From assembly GCF_041361465.1 (NCBI RefSeq), contig NZ_JBGKAC010000002.1, positions 310,001 through 374,000 of the forward strand: DNA of 64,000 bases. The letters are read 5' to 3'. Below the pieces are notes generated by a model. It saw only the letters and a program-made list of their open reading frames with translations, did no database searches and was not told the DNA's origin. Each line of letters starts with the position of its first letter. The first letter of the stretch is position 1. Below, piece after piece: positions 32,384 through 40,834 of this stretch. Made by a program: the position numbers and the translations under genes. Source of the stretch: Halobaculum sp. MBLA0143. Lineage in GTDB: Archaea > Halobacteriota > Halobacteria > Halobacteriales > Haloferacaceae.

Positions 32384-33812
32384 CGCTCGCCACCCCCGCC
32401 GGTGGCTCCACCGGACGGTCGTGATCGACGGCCGGGGACGACAACTCCTCCGTGCCGGGCGGGCCAGCCCGGACGATCCGAACGACGACGTAGGTGTAAA
32501 GCGACAACAGCCCGGCGTAGACGACGACGAATCCGGCGAGAGTGATCGTCGCCTCTGTCGGCGTCAGTCCCGGCGTGACGCCCTCGGTGGTCTTCATCAC
32601 GCCCTGGATCACCCACGGCTGGCGTCCCACCTCCGTGACGACCCAGCCGAGTTCCACTGCGACGACTCCCAACACGGTGGAGGCCATCAGACTGGCGTGT
32701 AACAGCCCGTCTTCGTACAGTCCGCCCGTCAGCCAACGGTAGCCACCCCAGAAGGCGAGCAGGACGAACCAGAAGCCGAGCCCGACCATCGCGCGAAACG
32801 CCCAGAAGACGACCGCCACGGGCGGTGCCTCCGTCTCGAACTCGTCGAGCCCGGTGATCTCGGCCGTCGGATCACCCCCGGACGCGAGCCAGGAGGCACC
32901 GCCCGGGATGCCGAGTCCGAACAACTCCTTGGCGCGGGGGTCCGTCACGTCCGAGAGGTCCGTCGGGACGGCGACGAGGTACTCCGGAACGTACGACTCC
33001 GTCTCCCAGACGGCCTCCATCGCGGCGAACTTCTGCGGCTGTGTCTCGCCGACGTGGCGGGCGTACATGTCGCCGTGCAACACCTGGAGCGGGGCGGTGA
33101 GCAGGAGCGCGACGAGCGCGACTTTCAGCGTCGTCTGCCAGAATGCGACGTTCTGGACGGGGTTCCCCCAGACGTGGTGACGGTAGACGTAGTAGGCGGC
33201 GACTCCGGCCATCAGCAGCGCGACGGACTCTACCGCCGCGTTCTGCATGTGGACGTACATGTAGCCGAATCGGGGATTGAAATAGGCGGCGATGGGGTCG
33301 ACGAGGTGGACGACCTCGTGGCCGTTCTCGGTCGCCAGTTCGTACCCCCGCGGGGTCTGCATCCAGGAGTTGGCGATCAGGATCCACACCGCAGACAGCC
33401 AGGTGCCGACGCCGACCGCGAGCGAGGAGACGACGTACAGCCGGTCGGACACCCGGTCGCGTCCGAACACGAACACGCCCAGGAACGTCGCCTCCAGCAT
33501 GAACGCCATCATCCCTTCCATCGCCAGCGGTCCGCCGAACAGTTCGCCGGCGGTCCGGGAGAACGCGGCGAAGTTGGTGCCGAACTCGAACTCCAGGACG
33601 ATTCCGGTGACGGTGCCGACGACGAAGGAGACGGCGAAGATTCTGGTCCAGAAGCGACGCAACTGCTCGTAGATCGGCTCGCCGGTCCGGATCTCTCGGA
33701 CGGTGAAGTAGATCAAGAACGGTGCGAGTCCCATGCTCACGACGGGGAAGACGATGTGGACGATAGTCGTGAGCGCGAACTGCAGCCGACTGCCGAGCAC
33801 TGGGTCGATCAT
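32376..33812 (-). CDS. cydA: Cytochrome bd-type quinol oxidase subunit I
   Basis: Membrane protein of 478 residues with nine helices. The first helix FALTTIVHIVFPVVSMGLAP carries the haem-ligand histidine, and helix two has GIVLEFEFGTNFAAFSRTAG, with the conserved acidic residues. The GRQPW motif follows WVVTEVGRQPWVIQGVMKT. The periplasmic Q-loop region lies near 250-320 and is short. It is the high-affinity oxygen-reducing subunit and heads an operon cydA-cydB-small protein-Bat regulator. The upstream gap shared with a TrmB-like gene holds an inverted repeat at 33920-33933. Confidence 0.93.
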   Translation of the reverse strand: MIDPVLGSRLQFALTTIVHIVFPVVSMGLAPFLIYFTVREIRTGEPIYEQLRRFWTRIFAVSFVVGTVTGIVLEFEFGTNFAAFSRTAGELFGGPLAMEGMMAFMLEATFLGVFVFGRDRVSDRLYVVSSLAVGVGTWLSAVWILIANSWMQTPRGYELATENGHEVVHLVDPIAAYFNPRFGYMYVHMQNAAVESVALLMAGVAAYYVYRHHVWGNPVQNVAFWQTTLKVALVALLLTAPLQVLHGDMYARHVGETQPQKFAAMEAVWETESYVPEYLVAVPTDLSDVTDPRAKELFGLGIPGGASWLASGGDPTAEITGLDEFETEAPPVAVVFWAFRAMVGLGFWFVLLAFWGGYRWLTGGLYEDGLLHASLMASTVLGVVAVELGWVVTEVGRQPWVIQGVMKTTEGVTPGLTPTEATITLAGFVVVYAGLLSLYTYVVVRIVRAGPPGTEELSSPAVDHDRPVEPPAGVASDD

Positions 33813-33919
33813 AGTGGCGTGTGGTGGATCGGGGGCGATGGGTCGGAAGTGGTCGAACGGCCAGTTCGTCGACGGACGACTTCAGACGGCGTTCGCGGCA
33901 CGCGACCCTGCTTGTTCGG

Positions 33920-33933
33920 TTGGCGTACGCCAA
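33920..33933. promoter_or_regulatory. Inverted repeat TTGGCGTACGCCAA upstream of cydA
   Basis: A perfect 14-bp palindrome between the divergent cydA (start 33812) and TrmB-like (start 34004) genes. The arms TTGGC/GCCAA recur with the same 4-nt spacing upstream of coxA at 40835-40848. It may be an operator for a regulator of both oxidases. Confidence 0.6.
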
Positions 33934-34003
33934 CGCTCGTCGACGGATCGTAGTGTTTCGAAAATTGCACAAGTCTTTTGGAGCCAACAGTGTAGTTTCG
34001 GGT

Positions 34004-34399
34004 ATGTCGGAACCAGTCGCAGATCAGCTCCGGACGGAGATGGAGTGTGAGGGGTTACTGGAGTGTCTGTACGGGCTAACGGAGCTGGACCGAGAGGTGT
34101 TCGGCGCGCTCGTCGAGTCCGAGACGGCGCTGACGGTCGATCAGGTGGCGGAGACGGTCGACCGCGAACGCTCGACGGCGTACCGCTCCGTCCGTCGCCT
34201 CGTCGACACCGGGCTCGTCGAGCGCGAACAGATCAACTACGACGACGGCGGCTACTACCACGTGTTCTCCCCCGTCGACGGGGAGGAGGCGGCCGGCGAG
34301 TTCCAACGCCTGCTCAACGAGTGGTACGCCCAGATGGGCGGGCTGATCGCGGAGTTCCGAGAGAAGTACGACGGTGCCGCCGCCGAGCGATCGGAGTGA
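34004..34399 (+). CDS. TrmB-like helix-turn-helix regulator
   Basis: Protein of 131 residues from the ATG at 34004. Residues about 30-90 are a winged helix: YGLTELDREVFGALVESETA, LTVDQVAETVDRERSTAYRS and VRRLVDTGLVEREQINYDDG. A C-terminal helix (AAGEFQRLLNEWYAQMGGLI) would make a dimer. No sensor domain is present. It is divergent from cydA, and an inverted repeat lies between the two starts, so it could control cydA, itself, or both. Related small HTH proteins often lie beside sulphur or metal transport genes, which is also true here (ACR3-like, TauE-like). Confidence 0.8.
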   Translation: MSEPVADQLRTEMECEGLLECLYGLTELDREVFGALVESETALTVDQVAETVDRERSTAYRSVRRLVDTGLVEREQINYDDGGYYHVFSPVDGEEAAGEFQRLLNEWYAQMGGLIAEFREKYDGAAAERSE

Positions 34400-34469
34400 C
34401 GACTCTCTCTTCTGTCTCTCTCGCCCGTCCGGGCGCGACGAGAGTCGAGCGGCCCGGACACCGCCGTCG

Positions 34470-34676
34470 TCAGGCACCGACGGTGTCCCAGTTCCGCACG
34501 AGCGCGACGCCGAAGACAGCGAGGATCCCGCCGACGGCGACCTGACGGGCGACCGTCCCGAAGTCGCCAGCCGCGGCTGCGACGGCGCCACGGACCGCCA
34601 TCACCCCCGTCACTGCGACGACGAGAGCGAGCACTGCGTGTCTGGTTTCCACGGTCGAACTCGTCGTGTGACCCAC
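34470..34676 (-). CDS. Small two-helix membrane protein
   Basis: Protein of 68 residues with two hydrophobic helices (AVLALVVAVTGVMAVRGAVA and VAVGGILAVFGVALVRNWDT) separated by a short loop. A GTG start has GGTG a few bases before it. The family is not known. It lies between a regulator and the divergent ACR3-like transporter. Confidence 0.65.
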   Translation of the reverse strand: MGHTTSSTVETRHAVLALVVAVTGVMAVRGAVAAAAGDFGTVARQVAVGGILAVFGVALVRNWDTVGA

Positions 34677-34766
34677 CTCAGTCGTCGGTTGGCGCGTGCC
34701 GAGTGGCTTCCAGCCGAGTGGGAACCCCGACCGGCTCTTTTGACCTCCCGCCGTTCAGTAGTATTG

Positions 34767-34777
34767 TGAAAAATTCA
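34767..34777. promoter_or_regulatory. Short inverted repeat at the start of the ACR3-like gene
   Basis: TGAA-AAA-TTCA, an 11-bp inverted repeat, ends 2 nt before the ATG at 34780. The stretch GTATTGTGAAAAATTCAAAA is AT-rich in a G+C-rich setting. A protein bound there would cover the transcription start of a leaderless message, as expected of an ArsR-type repressor site, but no such gene is adjacent. Confidence 0.4.
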
Positions 34778-34779
34778 AA

Positions 34780-35814
34780 ATGCACACTAGACAGGTGGGA
34801 CGTTGGGGTGGACGGGCGGTGATCCGACGGCTGCTCACGGGGCTGAAGAACCGGCTCGTGTACGTCGTCGTCGGGTCGTTGGCCTCGGGGCTGGCGGCCG
34901 GGCAGTTGCTGGCCGACCCCCGGGCGTTGCGAGCGGCGGTCGTACCGATCCTGTTCGTGATGGTGTATCCGATGCTCGTCAACGTCTCTCTGCGGGAGGT
35001 GTTGGCCGTGCGGGAGCACGCCGCCCCCGTCGGCGGAAGTCTGTCGATGAACTTCCTGTTCACGCCGGTCCTGGCGGTCGGACTGGCGCGGCTGTTCTTC
35101 GACGGCTCGCCGGGCTACGCCGTCGGACTGTACTTCGTCGCGCTCGTGCCGACCTCCGGGATGACGGCGGCGTGGACGGGGTTGGCCGACGGAGACCTGG
35201 AGGCGGCGGTGGTGGCGACGGCCGTCAATCTCCTCGTCGCCGTCGCGGTGTTGCCAGTGTATCTCTCTGTGCTCGTTCCCGGGAGCGTCACGTTCCAGCC
35301 GGATCGGTTGTACGCCCAACTCGCGCGGGTGATCGTCGCCCCGATGGTCGTGGCCGTCGTGACCCGGTGGGTGTTGCTGCGGCGGCTCGGCCAAGAGGGG
35401 TTCGAGCGGGTGAAACCCCTGTTCGGCGGGGTGAGCACGCTCGGCGTCGCGGCCATCGTGCTCGTCGCCACGGCGATGCGTTCGACGGCAATCCTGGCCG
35501 ACCCAATCGCGTCCGCGAGTGTGGTCGTCCCGCTCGTCGCCTTCTACGCCGTCGTGTTCGCCGTCGGCAGCGGACTCGGTCGACTGCTAGGTCCCGCCCG
35601 TGGGACGGCGCTCGTCTACGCGACGAGCATGCGGAACCTCTCGGTCGCGCTAGCGGTGATCGTCGCTGCCGACGGGCTCCCGGCGACGGCCGTGTTGCCG
35701 GTCGCGCTGAGCTACCTCCTCCAGCCGCCGCTGGGCGCCATCTCCGTGCGTTTCCGCCGCGCGGCAGTCCACGACGGAGTCACCCTCCGGGAGGCCGTCG
35801 CTCGACTCGTCTGA
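34780..35814 (+). CDS. ACR3/BASS-family transporter
   Basis: Membrane protein of 344 residues with ten hydrophobic segments. Matches to the arsenite-efflux (ACR3) side of the bile-acid:sodium symporter superfamily are PILFVMVYPMLVNVSLREVL, SMNFLFTPVLAVGLARLFFD and GLYFVALVPTSGMTAAWTGL. The usual ACR3 cysteine in the fourth helix (A-P-C-T-A-M-V) is replaced: here V-P-T-S-G-M-T lacks Cys. So arsenite as substrate is doubtful; another anion or organic acid is possible. It is followed 2 nt later by a small membrane-protein gene. No arsenate reductase is nearby. Confidence 0.8.
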   Translation: MHTRQVGRWGGRAVIRRLLTGLKNRLVYVVVGSLASGLAAGQLLADPRALRAAVVPILFVMVYPMLVNVSLREVLAVREHAAPVGGSLSMNFLFTPVLAVGLARLFFDGSPGYAVGLYFVALVPTSGMTAAWTGLADGDLEAAVVATAVNLLVAVAVLPVYLSVLVPGSVTFQPDRLYAQLARVIVAPMVVAVVTRWVLLRRLGQEGFERVKPLFGGVSTLGVAAIVLVATAMRSTAILADPIASASVVVPLVAFYAVVFAVGSGLGRLLGPARGTALVYATSMRNLSVALAVIVAADGLPATAVLPVALSYLLQPPLGAISVRFRRAAVHDGVTLREAVARLV

Positions 35815-35816
35815 CC

Positions 35817-35993
35817 GTGTCCGACACCGACCCCGACGCGACGACCTCGACTGTCGGCCGCTCGCGGGGGGCGAGCCACGACGCTCGGGCGACCGTCGCC
35901 GGCGCCCTCCTGGCCGCACCGCTCCTGTTGCTGTTGGCGCCGCTGGCCCCGGTGGTCGCCGTCGTTTACGTCGTCTGGAGTCGACTCCAGTGA
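35817..35993 (+). CDS. Small one-helix membrane protein after the ACR3-like gene
   Basis: A 58-residue frame starting at a GTG 2 nt after the transporter stop. After an acidic, Thr-rich 28 residues it has one strongly hydrophobic helix (AGALLAAPLLLLLAPLAPVV) and ends V-W-S-R-L-Q. Codon third positions are G/C-rich, and the tight spacing supports a real coupled gene. Possibly a transporter accessory protein; no family known. Confidence 0.6.
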   Translation: MSDTDPDATTSTVGRSRGASHDARATVAGALLAAPLLLLLAPLAPVVAVVYVVWSRLQ

Positions 35994-36050
35994 CCCACGC
36001 AAGTGTGAATGTTGGACAATTTTATCAGAATCGAAGACGGAGGTTCTGGC

Positions 36051-36095
36051 ATGCGACGAACGAGTGAGCCGACGACACGGGAGGTGACGGCGTGA
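36051..36095 (+). CDS. 14-codon mini-ORF ahead of the aminotransferase gene
   Basis: ATG at 36051 opens MRRTSEPTTREVTA and ends in a TGA that overlaps the GTG of the next gene (GCGTGACG). An AT-rich stretch (AATTTTATCA) ends about 25 nt upstream, so the transcript could be leaderless from this ATG. It may be a leader peptide that allows re-initiation at 36092. Confidence 0.4.
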   Translation: MRRTSEPTTREVTA

Positions 36096-37206
36096 CGCCG
36101 TTGGAGTGGCGGGCGGACGTGCCGGCGTTGGCCGAGACGACGTGCTTCAACCACGGTGCTCACGGCCCGAGCCCGCGGTACGTCGTCGAGGCGGCCACGG
36201 CCGGGCTGCGTGGCCACGAGCTCTCCTCGCCGGCGACGGACGGTCCGTACGAGTGGGCGTTCGCGGAGTTCGAACGGACGCGCGAGCGGCTGGCGTCGTT
36301 TCTCGACGTGTCGACGGCGCGGTAGCGCTGACGGAGTCGACGAGCACCGGGATCGCGGCCGTCGCGGACGCGGTCGACTGGGCGCCCGGCGACGTGGTCG
36401 TCCGGACGGATCTCGAACACCCCGCCGGGACGCTCCCGTGGGCGCGACTCGAACGCGAGGGTGTCGAGGTGCGGGTCGTCGAGACGACGGACGGCCGGGT
36501 CGACCGCGAGGCGTTCGCCGAGGCCGTCGCCGACGCGCGGCTCGTCTGTCTCAGTGCGGTCACCTGGACACACGGGACGCGGCTCCCGGTCGCCGACCTG
36601 ACCGAGATTGCACACGACGCCGGCGCGTTCGTCCTGGTCGACGCCGTCCAGGTGCCGGGTCAGCGACCCCTCTGCCCGGCGGCGTGGGGTGCCGACGCCG
36701 TCGCCGCCGCCGGCCACAAGTGGCTGTTGGGCGTCTGGGGCGGCGGCCTCCTCTACGTCGATCCGGAGGCCGCGGCGGAGCTGTCCCCGCGGCGCGTCGG
36801 CTACCGTGGCGTCACGACCCCGTCGGCCGAGAACCCGACGCTCGAACCCGGTGCCCGGCGGTTCGAGGTGGGGTCGGCCAACCCCGCGCCACACCGCGCG
36901 CTCCGGGAGGCCGTCGACGCCGTGAGCGAGGTGGGGGTCAACCGGATCCGCGACCAGATCGACGAACTCACTCGGCAGTTCGTCGCCGAGACTCCGGACG
37001 ACCGACTACTGAGCCCGACTCCTCCGGAGTCCGGACTCGTCTCCGTGCGCGTGCCCGACCCGGAGCAGACGGTCGACCGACTCGCCGACGACGAGATCGT
37101 CGTGCGGTCGCTGCCCGGGCGTGACGCCGTCCGGGCGTCGATCCACGCCGTCAACACCGTCGGCGAGGTGGAGCGGCTCGCCGAGGCGCTCCAGACGGCG
37201 TGGTAG
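36092..37206 (+). pseudogene. Class V aminotransferase / cysteine-desulfurase-like gene with frameshift
   Basis: Two frames together give one class V PLP enzyme of about 370 residues. The first (36092-36325) reads TCFNHGAHGPSPRYVVEAAT, the usual opening, to SFLDVSTAR and a stop. The second frame takes over at about 36315 with VALTESTSTGIAAVADAVDW and continues to 37206. The second part holds the lysine motif AVAAAGHKWLLGVWGGG, VDAVQVPGQ for the cofactor aspartate and VGSANPAPHRALREA. A single-base change near 36315-36330 would restore the frame. It is a recent pseudogene, a sequencing error or a programmed shift. Confidence 0.8.
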
Positions 37207-37260
37207 GAGCCGAGCCGTACTGTTCTCGCAGAAGCGTCGCCTGTGACTACCGGAACGGCG

Positions 37261-38304
37261 TCAGTCGGCGGGTTGGCTGCTCCCGCTCGCGTCCGCCTCC
37301 GCCCGGAGTTCGCGGATCGACTCGACGGCGACGGCACCACTGACGAGCACTGCAGCACCGACGATGACGACGAGTGCGGCGCCGTCCAGCACGGGTGCGT
37401 CGATCACGCCGCCGACCTGTCGGATCGCCACCGCGACGGCGCCCAAGAGGAGCATCACACCGAAGTACACCTGAATCTCTTCTTCGTCGACGAGGTCGGT
37501 CGCCGCCGCGCCGAGCCGCGCCCCGAGTGCGGAGCCGGACAGCAACGGGACGACGATGGTGAGGTCGACCGCGCCGTCCAGCGCGTACAGGAAGCTGCCG
37601 AGCCCGCCGGAGAACACGATCTCGAACAGGTCTGTCCCGACCGCGACCGGGACGGGAACGCCGACGAGGTAGAACAACGCCGGCATCCGAATGAACCCGC
37701 CGCCGACGCCGAGGAACCCGGAGAGCAGTCCGGTGGCGAACGCGACTGCGAGGACGAGCCACAGCGACACGGTGATGCCGCCGCGTAGCTCCAGCATCGG
37801 CGGGAGACGGTAGGAGCCGATCTTCTGGGCGATCGGCGGTGGCTCGTGACCGTCCGTGTCCCCGTCTGCGGCCGTCTCCTCGTCCGGGCCGAAGCCGGCG
37901 TTCCCGTCGCCGAGCGCGCGGTAGGTGACGAACGCGCCGATGGTACCCAGTAAGAGCACGTACGACACGTTGACGACGACGTTCGCCAGCCCGATCCGTT
38001 GGAGCCAGTGGAGCCCGATCTTTCCCACCTCGATTCCTGCGGTCGTGCCGACGATCATCGAGACGCCCAGCTTGTAGTCGACCTGTCCCAGATCGCGGTG
38101 TTTCAGCGTCGCAATCACCGACGTTCCGAACACGAACGCCAGCCCGGAGGCGACCGCCACGTCCGTCTCGTACCCCATCACGAGCAGTGCGGGCGTGACG
38201 AGGAACGACCCACCCATCCCGAAGAAGCCGAATAACAGCCCGACGAGGACGCCGAACCCCGCGAACGTCCCCAGCAGACCCAACGCGACGCCGAACAACT
38301 CCAT
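37261..38304 (-). CDS. TauE/SafE-family anion exporter (sulfite exporter-like)
   Basis: Membrane protein of 347 residues with eight to nine hydrophobic segments. Both halves carry the family glycine motifs: LVGLLFGFFGMGGSFLVTPA and LLSGFLGVGGGFIRMPALFY. A long hydrophilic loop (about 145-175, DEETAADGDTDGHEPPP) joins them. The family moves sulfite, sulfonates or related anions. The gene start overlaps the stop of a 48-residue membrane protein (TGATG), so they are made together. The second cytoplasmic part includes V-D-E-E-E-I-Q. Confidence 0.9.
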   Translation of the reverse strand: MELFGVALGLLGTFAGFGVLVGLLFGFFGMGGSFLVTPALLVMGYETDVAVASGLAFVFGTSVIATLKHRDLGQVDYKLGVSMIVGTTAGIEVGKIGLHWLQRIGLANVVVNVSYVLLLGTIGAFVTYRALGDGNAGFGPDEETAADGDTDGHEPPPIAQKIGSYRLPPMLELRGGITVSLWLVLAVAFATGLLSGFLGVGGGFIRMPALFYLVGVPVPVAVGTDLFEIVFSGGLGSFLYALDGAVDLTIVVPLLSGSALGARLGAAATDLVDEEEIQVYFGVMLLLGAVAVAIRQVGGVIDAPVLDGAALVVIVGAAVLVSGAVAVESIRELRAEADASGSSQPAD

Positions 38305-38450
38305 CAGGAACCACCCAGTGCCTGCACGAGCCGCGGGCCGAACCGCTGCTCTAGAGCGCCGTACCCCACGTACAGCACCAACGCCTCGACGAGCACGACC
38401 CCGATCACGGCCGCCGCGTCGGCCGTCGACGCGAGCTCAGTTCCGACCAT
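38304..38450 (-). CDS. 48-residue membrane protein coupled to the TauE-like gene
   Basis: ATG at 38450 to TGA at 38304, the latter sharing one base with the ATG of the exporter. It has one hydrophobic helix (VIGVVLVEALVLYVGYGALE) and the basic tail QRFGPRLVQALGGS. Third codon positions are G/C. Similar tiny proteins often precede TauE/SafE genes in haloarchaea (I believe the family is called DUF7512, but I cannot check). Role unknown. Confidence 0.7.
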   Translation of the reverse strand: MVGTELASTADAAAVIGVVLVEALVLYVGYGALEQRFGPRLVQALGGS

Positions 38451-38832
38451 CCGACACCTCCGTGCGCGCCGCAACAGACTTGTTCGTTTGCTGCACGACT
38501 GTCAGTCGCCGGCGACGGGTCTTAACAGTGTTGAAATAATCATACAATACTATATTCGCGTAGGCCACGAATAGTTGTGTGTAGGTTACGAGTCGGATTC
38601 GACTCCGCAGAGCCGGTGACGTGACGGGGTCGAGAGTCGGTTCGTGCGCGCCGTTCGCTCCGTCTTCTCTACCCGGCGCGTGACAGACGTGACAGTCGGG
38701 ATGTGTTGGCGACTGTACGGTGGCCTAGTGGTACTCTAATATTGTTAGTAAGATACCACACTGCCCGACGACGAAGCGTGTTCGTCGGTCGCCAACCGGT
38801 CCGTTAGGACGACCGCGGACGGTACGCCGACC
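38451..38832. other. 382-nt intergenic region without a gene
   Basis: I see no coding frame or RNA gene. AAATAATCATACAATACTAT near 38533-38552 is AT-rich. GAGTCG-GATT-CGACTC at 38590-38605 is a small inverted repeat. ACTCTAATATTGTTAGTAAG near 38732-38752 is a second AT-rich patch that could serve the gene at 38833, though its distance of about 90 nt implies a leader. Confidence 0.5.
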
Positions 38833-39045
38833 GTGAACGCTCTCACTCGACGCTCGCTGGACGGGCGTGACTGTCGATACTGCCTCGGAGCCCTCCTGTC
38901 GCTGGCCGTCGCGGCAGGCGCGGTCGCGTACGGGCTCTCGAACCAGGACGTGGTGACGGCGCTGGGCGGGCTGTTGTTTCTTCCCCCGACCGTCGTGTTC
39001 GCGGGGCTCGGCCTCCGTGGCCCGAACGTCCGCGACCGAGACTGA
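38833..39045 (+). CDS. Small two-helix membrane protein beside coxA
   Basis: Protein of 70 residues starting with GTG. Two hydrophobic helices (LGALLSLAVAAGAVAYGLSN and ALGGLLFLPPTVVFAGLGLR) and an Arg-rich N-terminus. It ends 6 nt from the convergent coxA stop. Not recognised; may be an accessory of the oxidase. Confidence 0.6.
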   Translation: MNALTRRSLDGRDCRYCLGALLSLAVAAGAVAYGLSNQDVVTALGGLLFLPPTVVFAGLGLRGPNVRDRD

Positions 39046-39051
39046 CGGCCG

Positions 39052-40797
39052 TCAGTCCGCGTCTTCTGCCCGATCGTCACCCTCCGTCTCGCCGCCGTCC
39101 GCGACGATCGTCTGCTGCCGCGACGCGAACCAGGCCCACTCGGCGGTGTTCAAGTCGTCGGCCGCCAGGTTCCACGGGTCGTCGCTCTCGACGCGAGCTC
39201 CCTCGCGCCACGAGACGACGACGTTGTACAGCCAGACGAGCTGGCCGACCGTCAGGACCAGTGCGCCGAAGGTGGCGGCTTGGTGGAGCGTCGTGAACTG
39301 CGGGAGGTAGGTGGCGTACCGTCGCGGCATGCCGCCGTAGCCCAGCAGCACCATTGCGAAGAACGTCACGTTCACCCCGACCATCGTCAGCCAGAAGTGG
39401 AGCTTCCCCAGCGTCTCCTGGTACCACCGGCCGGCGTACAACGGGAACCAGTAGTAGATCCCCGCGAAGACGGCGAAGACAGTGCCGCCCATCAGGAAGT
39501 AGTGGAAGTGGCCGACGACGTAGTAGGTGTCGTGGAGCACGAGGTCCACCGGGATTGAGGCGAGGAACACGCCCGTCACGCCGCCGATGACGACGTTCGA
39601 GACGAAGCCGATACAGAACAGCATCGGTGTCGTCAACCTGAGTCGCCCGTTCCACAGCGTCGTGATCCAGTTGAACGTCTTCACCGCCGTCGGCACCGCG
39701 ATCGCCAGAGAGACGGCCATGAAACTCGCCCGCAGTCGCGGGTCGATCCCCGTCGAGAACATGTGGTGTGCCCACACGCCGAACGACAGGACGCCGATTG
39801 CGAGCGTGGAGTAGACGACGAACTTGAAGCCGAACAGCTTCCGACCGGCGAAGCGCGGCAGGACGTAGCTGACGATCCCCATCGCCGGCAGAATCAGGAT
39901 GTACACCTCCGGGTGGCCCCAGAACCAGAACAGGTGTTGCCAGATGATCGGGTCGCCGCCGCCCAGGAAGAACTGTGTGCCGAAGTTCCGGTCCAAGAGG
40001 AGCATCAGGATCGCACTTCCCAGCAGCGGGAACGCGAACAGGATCAGCCCGGACTGGGTGAGGATCGTCCACGAGAAGATGTCTAAGTTCGCCCACGTCA
40101 CCTCACGGCCCCGTTCTGTGACGATGGTGGCGATGAAGTTGATCGCGCCCATCGTCACGGAGATGCCCGAGAGGTGGAGCCCCAACAGCATCAGATCCAC
40201 ACCGACGTTCCCCTGGGTACCGACGCCGCCGCCGGCCGACAACGGCGTGTACATCGTCCAGGCGGTCTGGGCCGGGACGACACCCTCCAACGGGAGGAAC
40301 CCGGCGATCACGAGCAACGCCGACGGCGGCAACAGCCAGAACGCGATGGCGTTGATCCGCGGGAACGCCATGTCGTCGGCCCCGATCAACAACGGCACGA
40401 GGTAGTTGGAGAACGCCGCCAGAATGGGTGTCCCAAACAGAATCAGCATGGCAATTCCGTGGCTCGTCAACAAGGAGTTGTAGAACGTCGCCGAGATCAG
40501 CGTCATCTCCGGGTCGATCAGCTCGGCGCGCATCACCATCGCCGCGCCCCCGGCCCACCCGAAGATCACGACGGAGTAGACGCCGTAGAGGATCCCGATG
40601 TCCCGGTGGTCGACGGTGGTGAGCCACCGGAGCAGTCCCGACGGCTTGTCTGCCGTGGTCGTGTCCGTCTCTTCGCTGCCGCCGACGGCCGTCCCGCTCG
40701 TGGTGACCGTCCGCCAGTTCTCGATCCGGGCGAGATAGGCGACTACCGCCGCCAGGAGCCCGGCCGAGAGGAGTCCGAACAGCACCTGTGTCTCCAT
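39052..40797 (-). CDS. coxA: Haem-copper oxidase subunit I
   Basis: Membrane protein of 581 residues with twelve helices. The family marks are clear: FWFWGHPEVYILILPAMGIV around the copper-binding His and cross-linked Tyr, WAHHMFSTG with two copper His, and LHDTYYVVGHFHYFLMGGTV with the haem-ligand histidines. It reduces O2 at the haem-Cu site and pumps protons. I chose the ATG at 40797 because the longer frame adds a basic, non-membrane leader. No subunit II, III or haem-synthesis gene is adjacent, so those lie elsewhere. An inverted repeat, TTGGC-N4-GCCAA, lies 38-51 nt upstream. Confidence 0.93.
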   Translation of the reverse strand: METQVLFGLLSAGLLAAVVAYLARIENWRTVTTSGTAVGGSEETDTTTADKPSGLLRWLTTVDHRDIGILYGVYSVVIFGWAGGAAMVMRAELIDPEMTLISATFYNSLLTSHGIAMLILFGTPILAAFSNYLVPLLIGADDMAFPRINAIAFWLLPPSALLVIAGFLPLEGVVPAQTAWTMYTPLSAGGGVGTQGNVGVDLMLLGLHLSGISVTMGAINFIATIVTERGREVTWANLDIFSWTILTQSGLILFAFPLLGSAILMLLLDRNFGTQFFLGGGDPIIWQHLFWFWGHPEVYILILPAMGIVSYVLPRFAGRKLFGFKFVVYSTLAIGVLSFGVWAHHMFSTGIDPRLRASFMAVSLAIAVPTAVKTFNWITTLWNGRLRLTTPMLFCIGFVSNVVIGGVTGVFLASIPVDLVLHDTYYVVGHFHYFLMGGTVFAVFAGIYYWFPLYAGRWYQETLGKLHFWLTMVGVNVTFFAMVLLGYGGMPRRYATYLPQFTTLHQAATFGALVLTVGQLVWLYNVVVSWREGARVESDDPWNLAADDLNTAEWAWFASRQQTIVADGGETEGDDRAEDAD

Positions 40798-40834
40798 GGG
40801 TATCCTCACCGCGTGAGAATGCTTGTCCACCCGG

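Noticed and set aside
38451-38832. Possible tRNA or other stable RNA, suggested by GAGTCGGATTCGACTCCG
   Set aside because: The stretch resembles a T-arm only loosely; no acceptor, D or anticodon stems can be formed around it.
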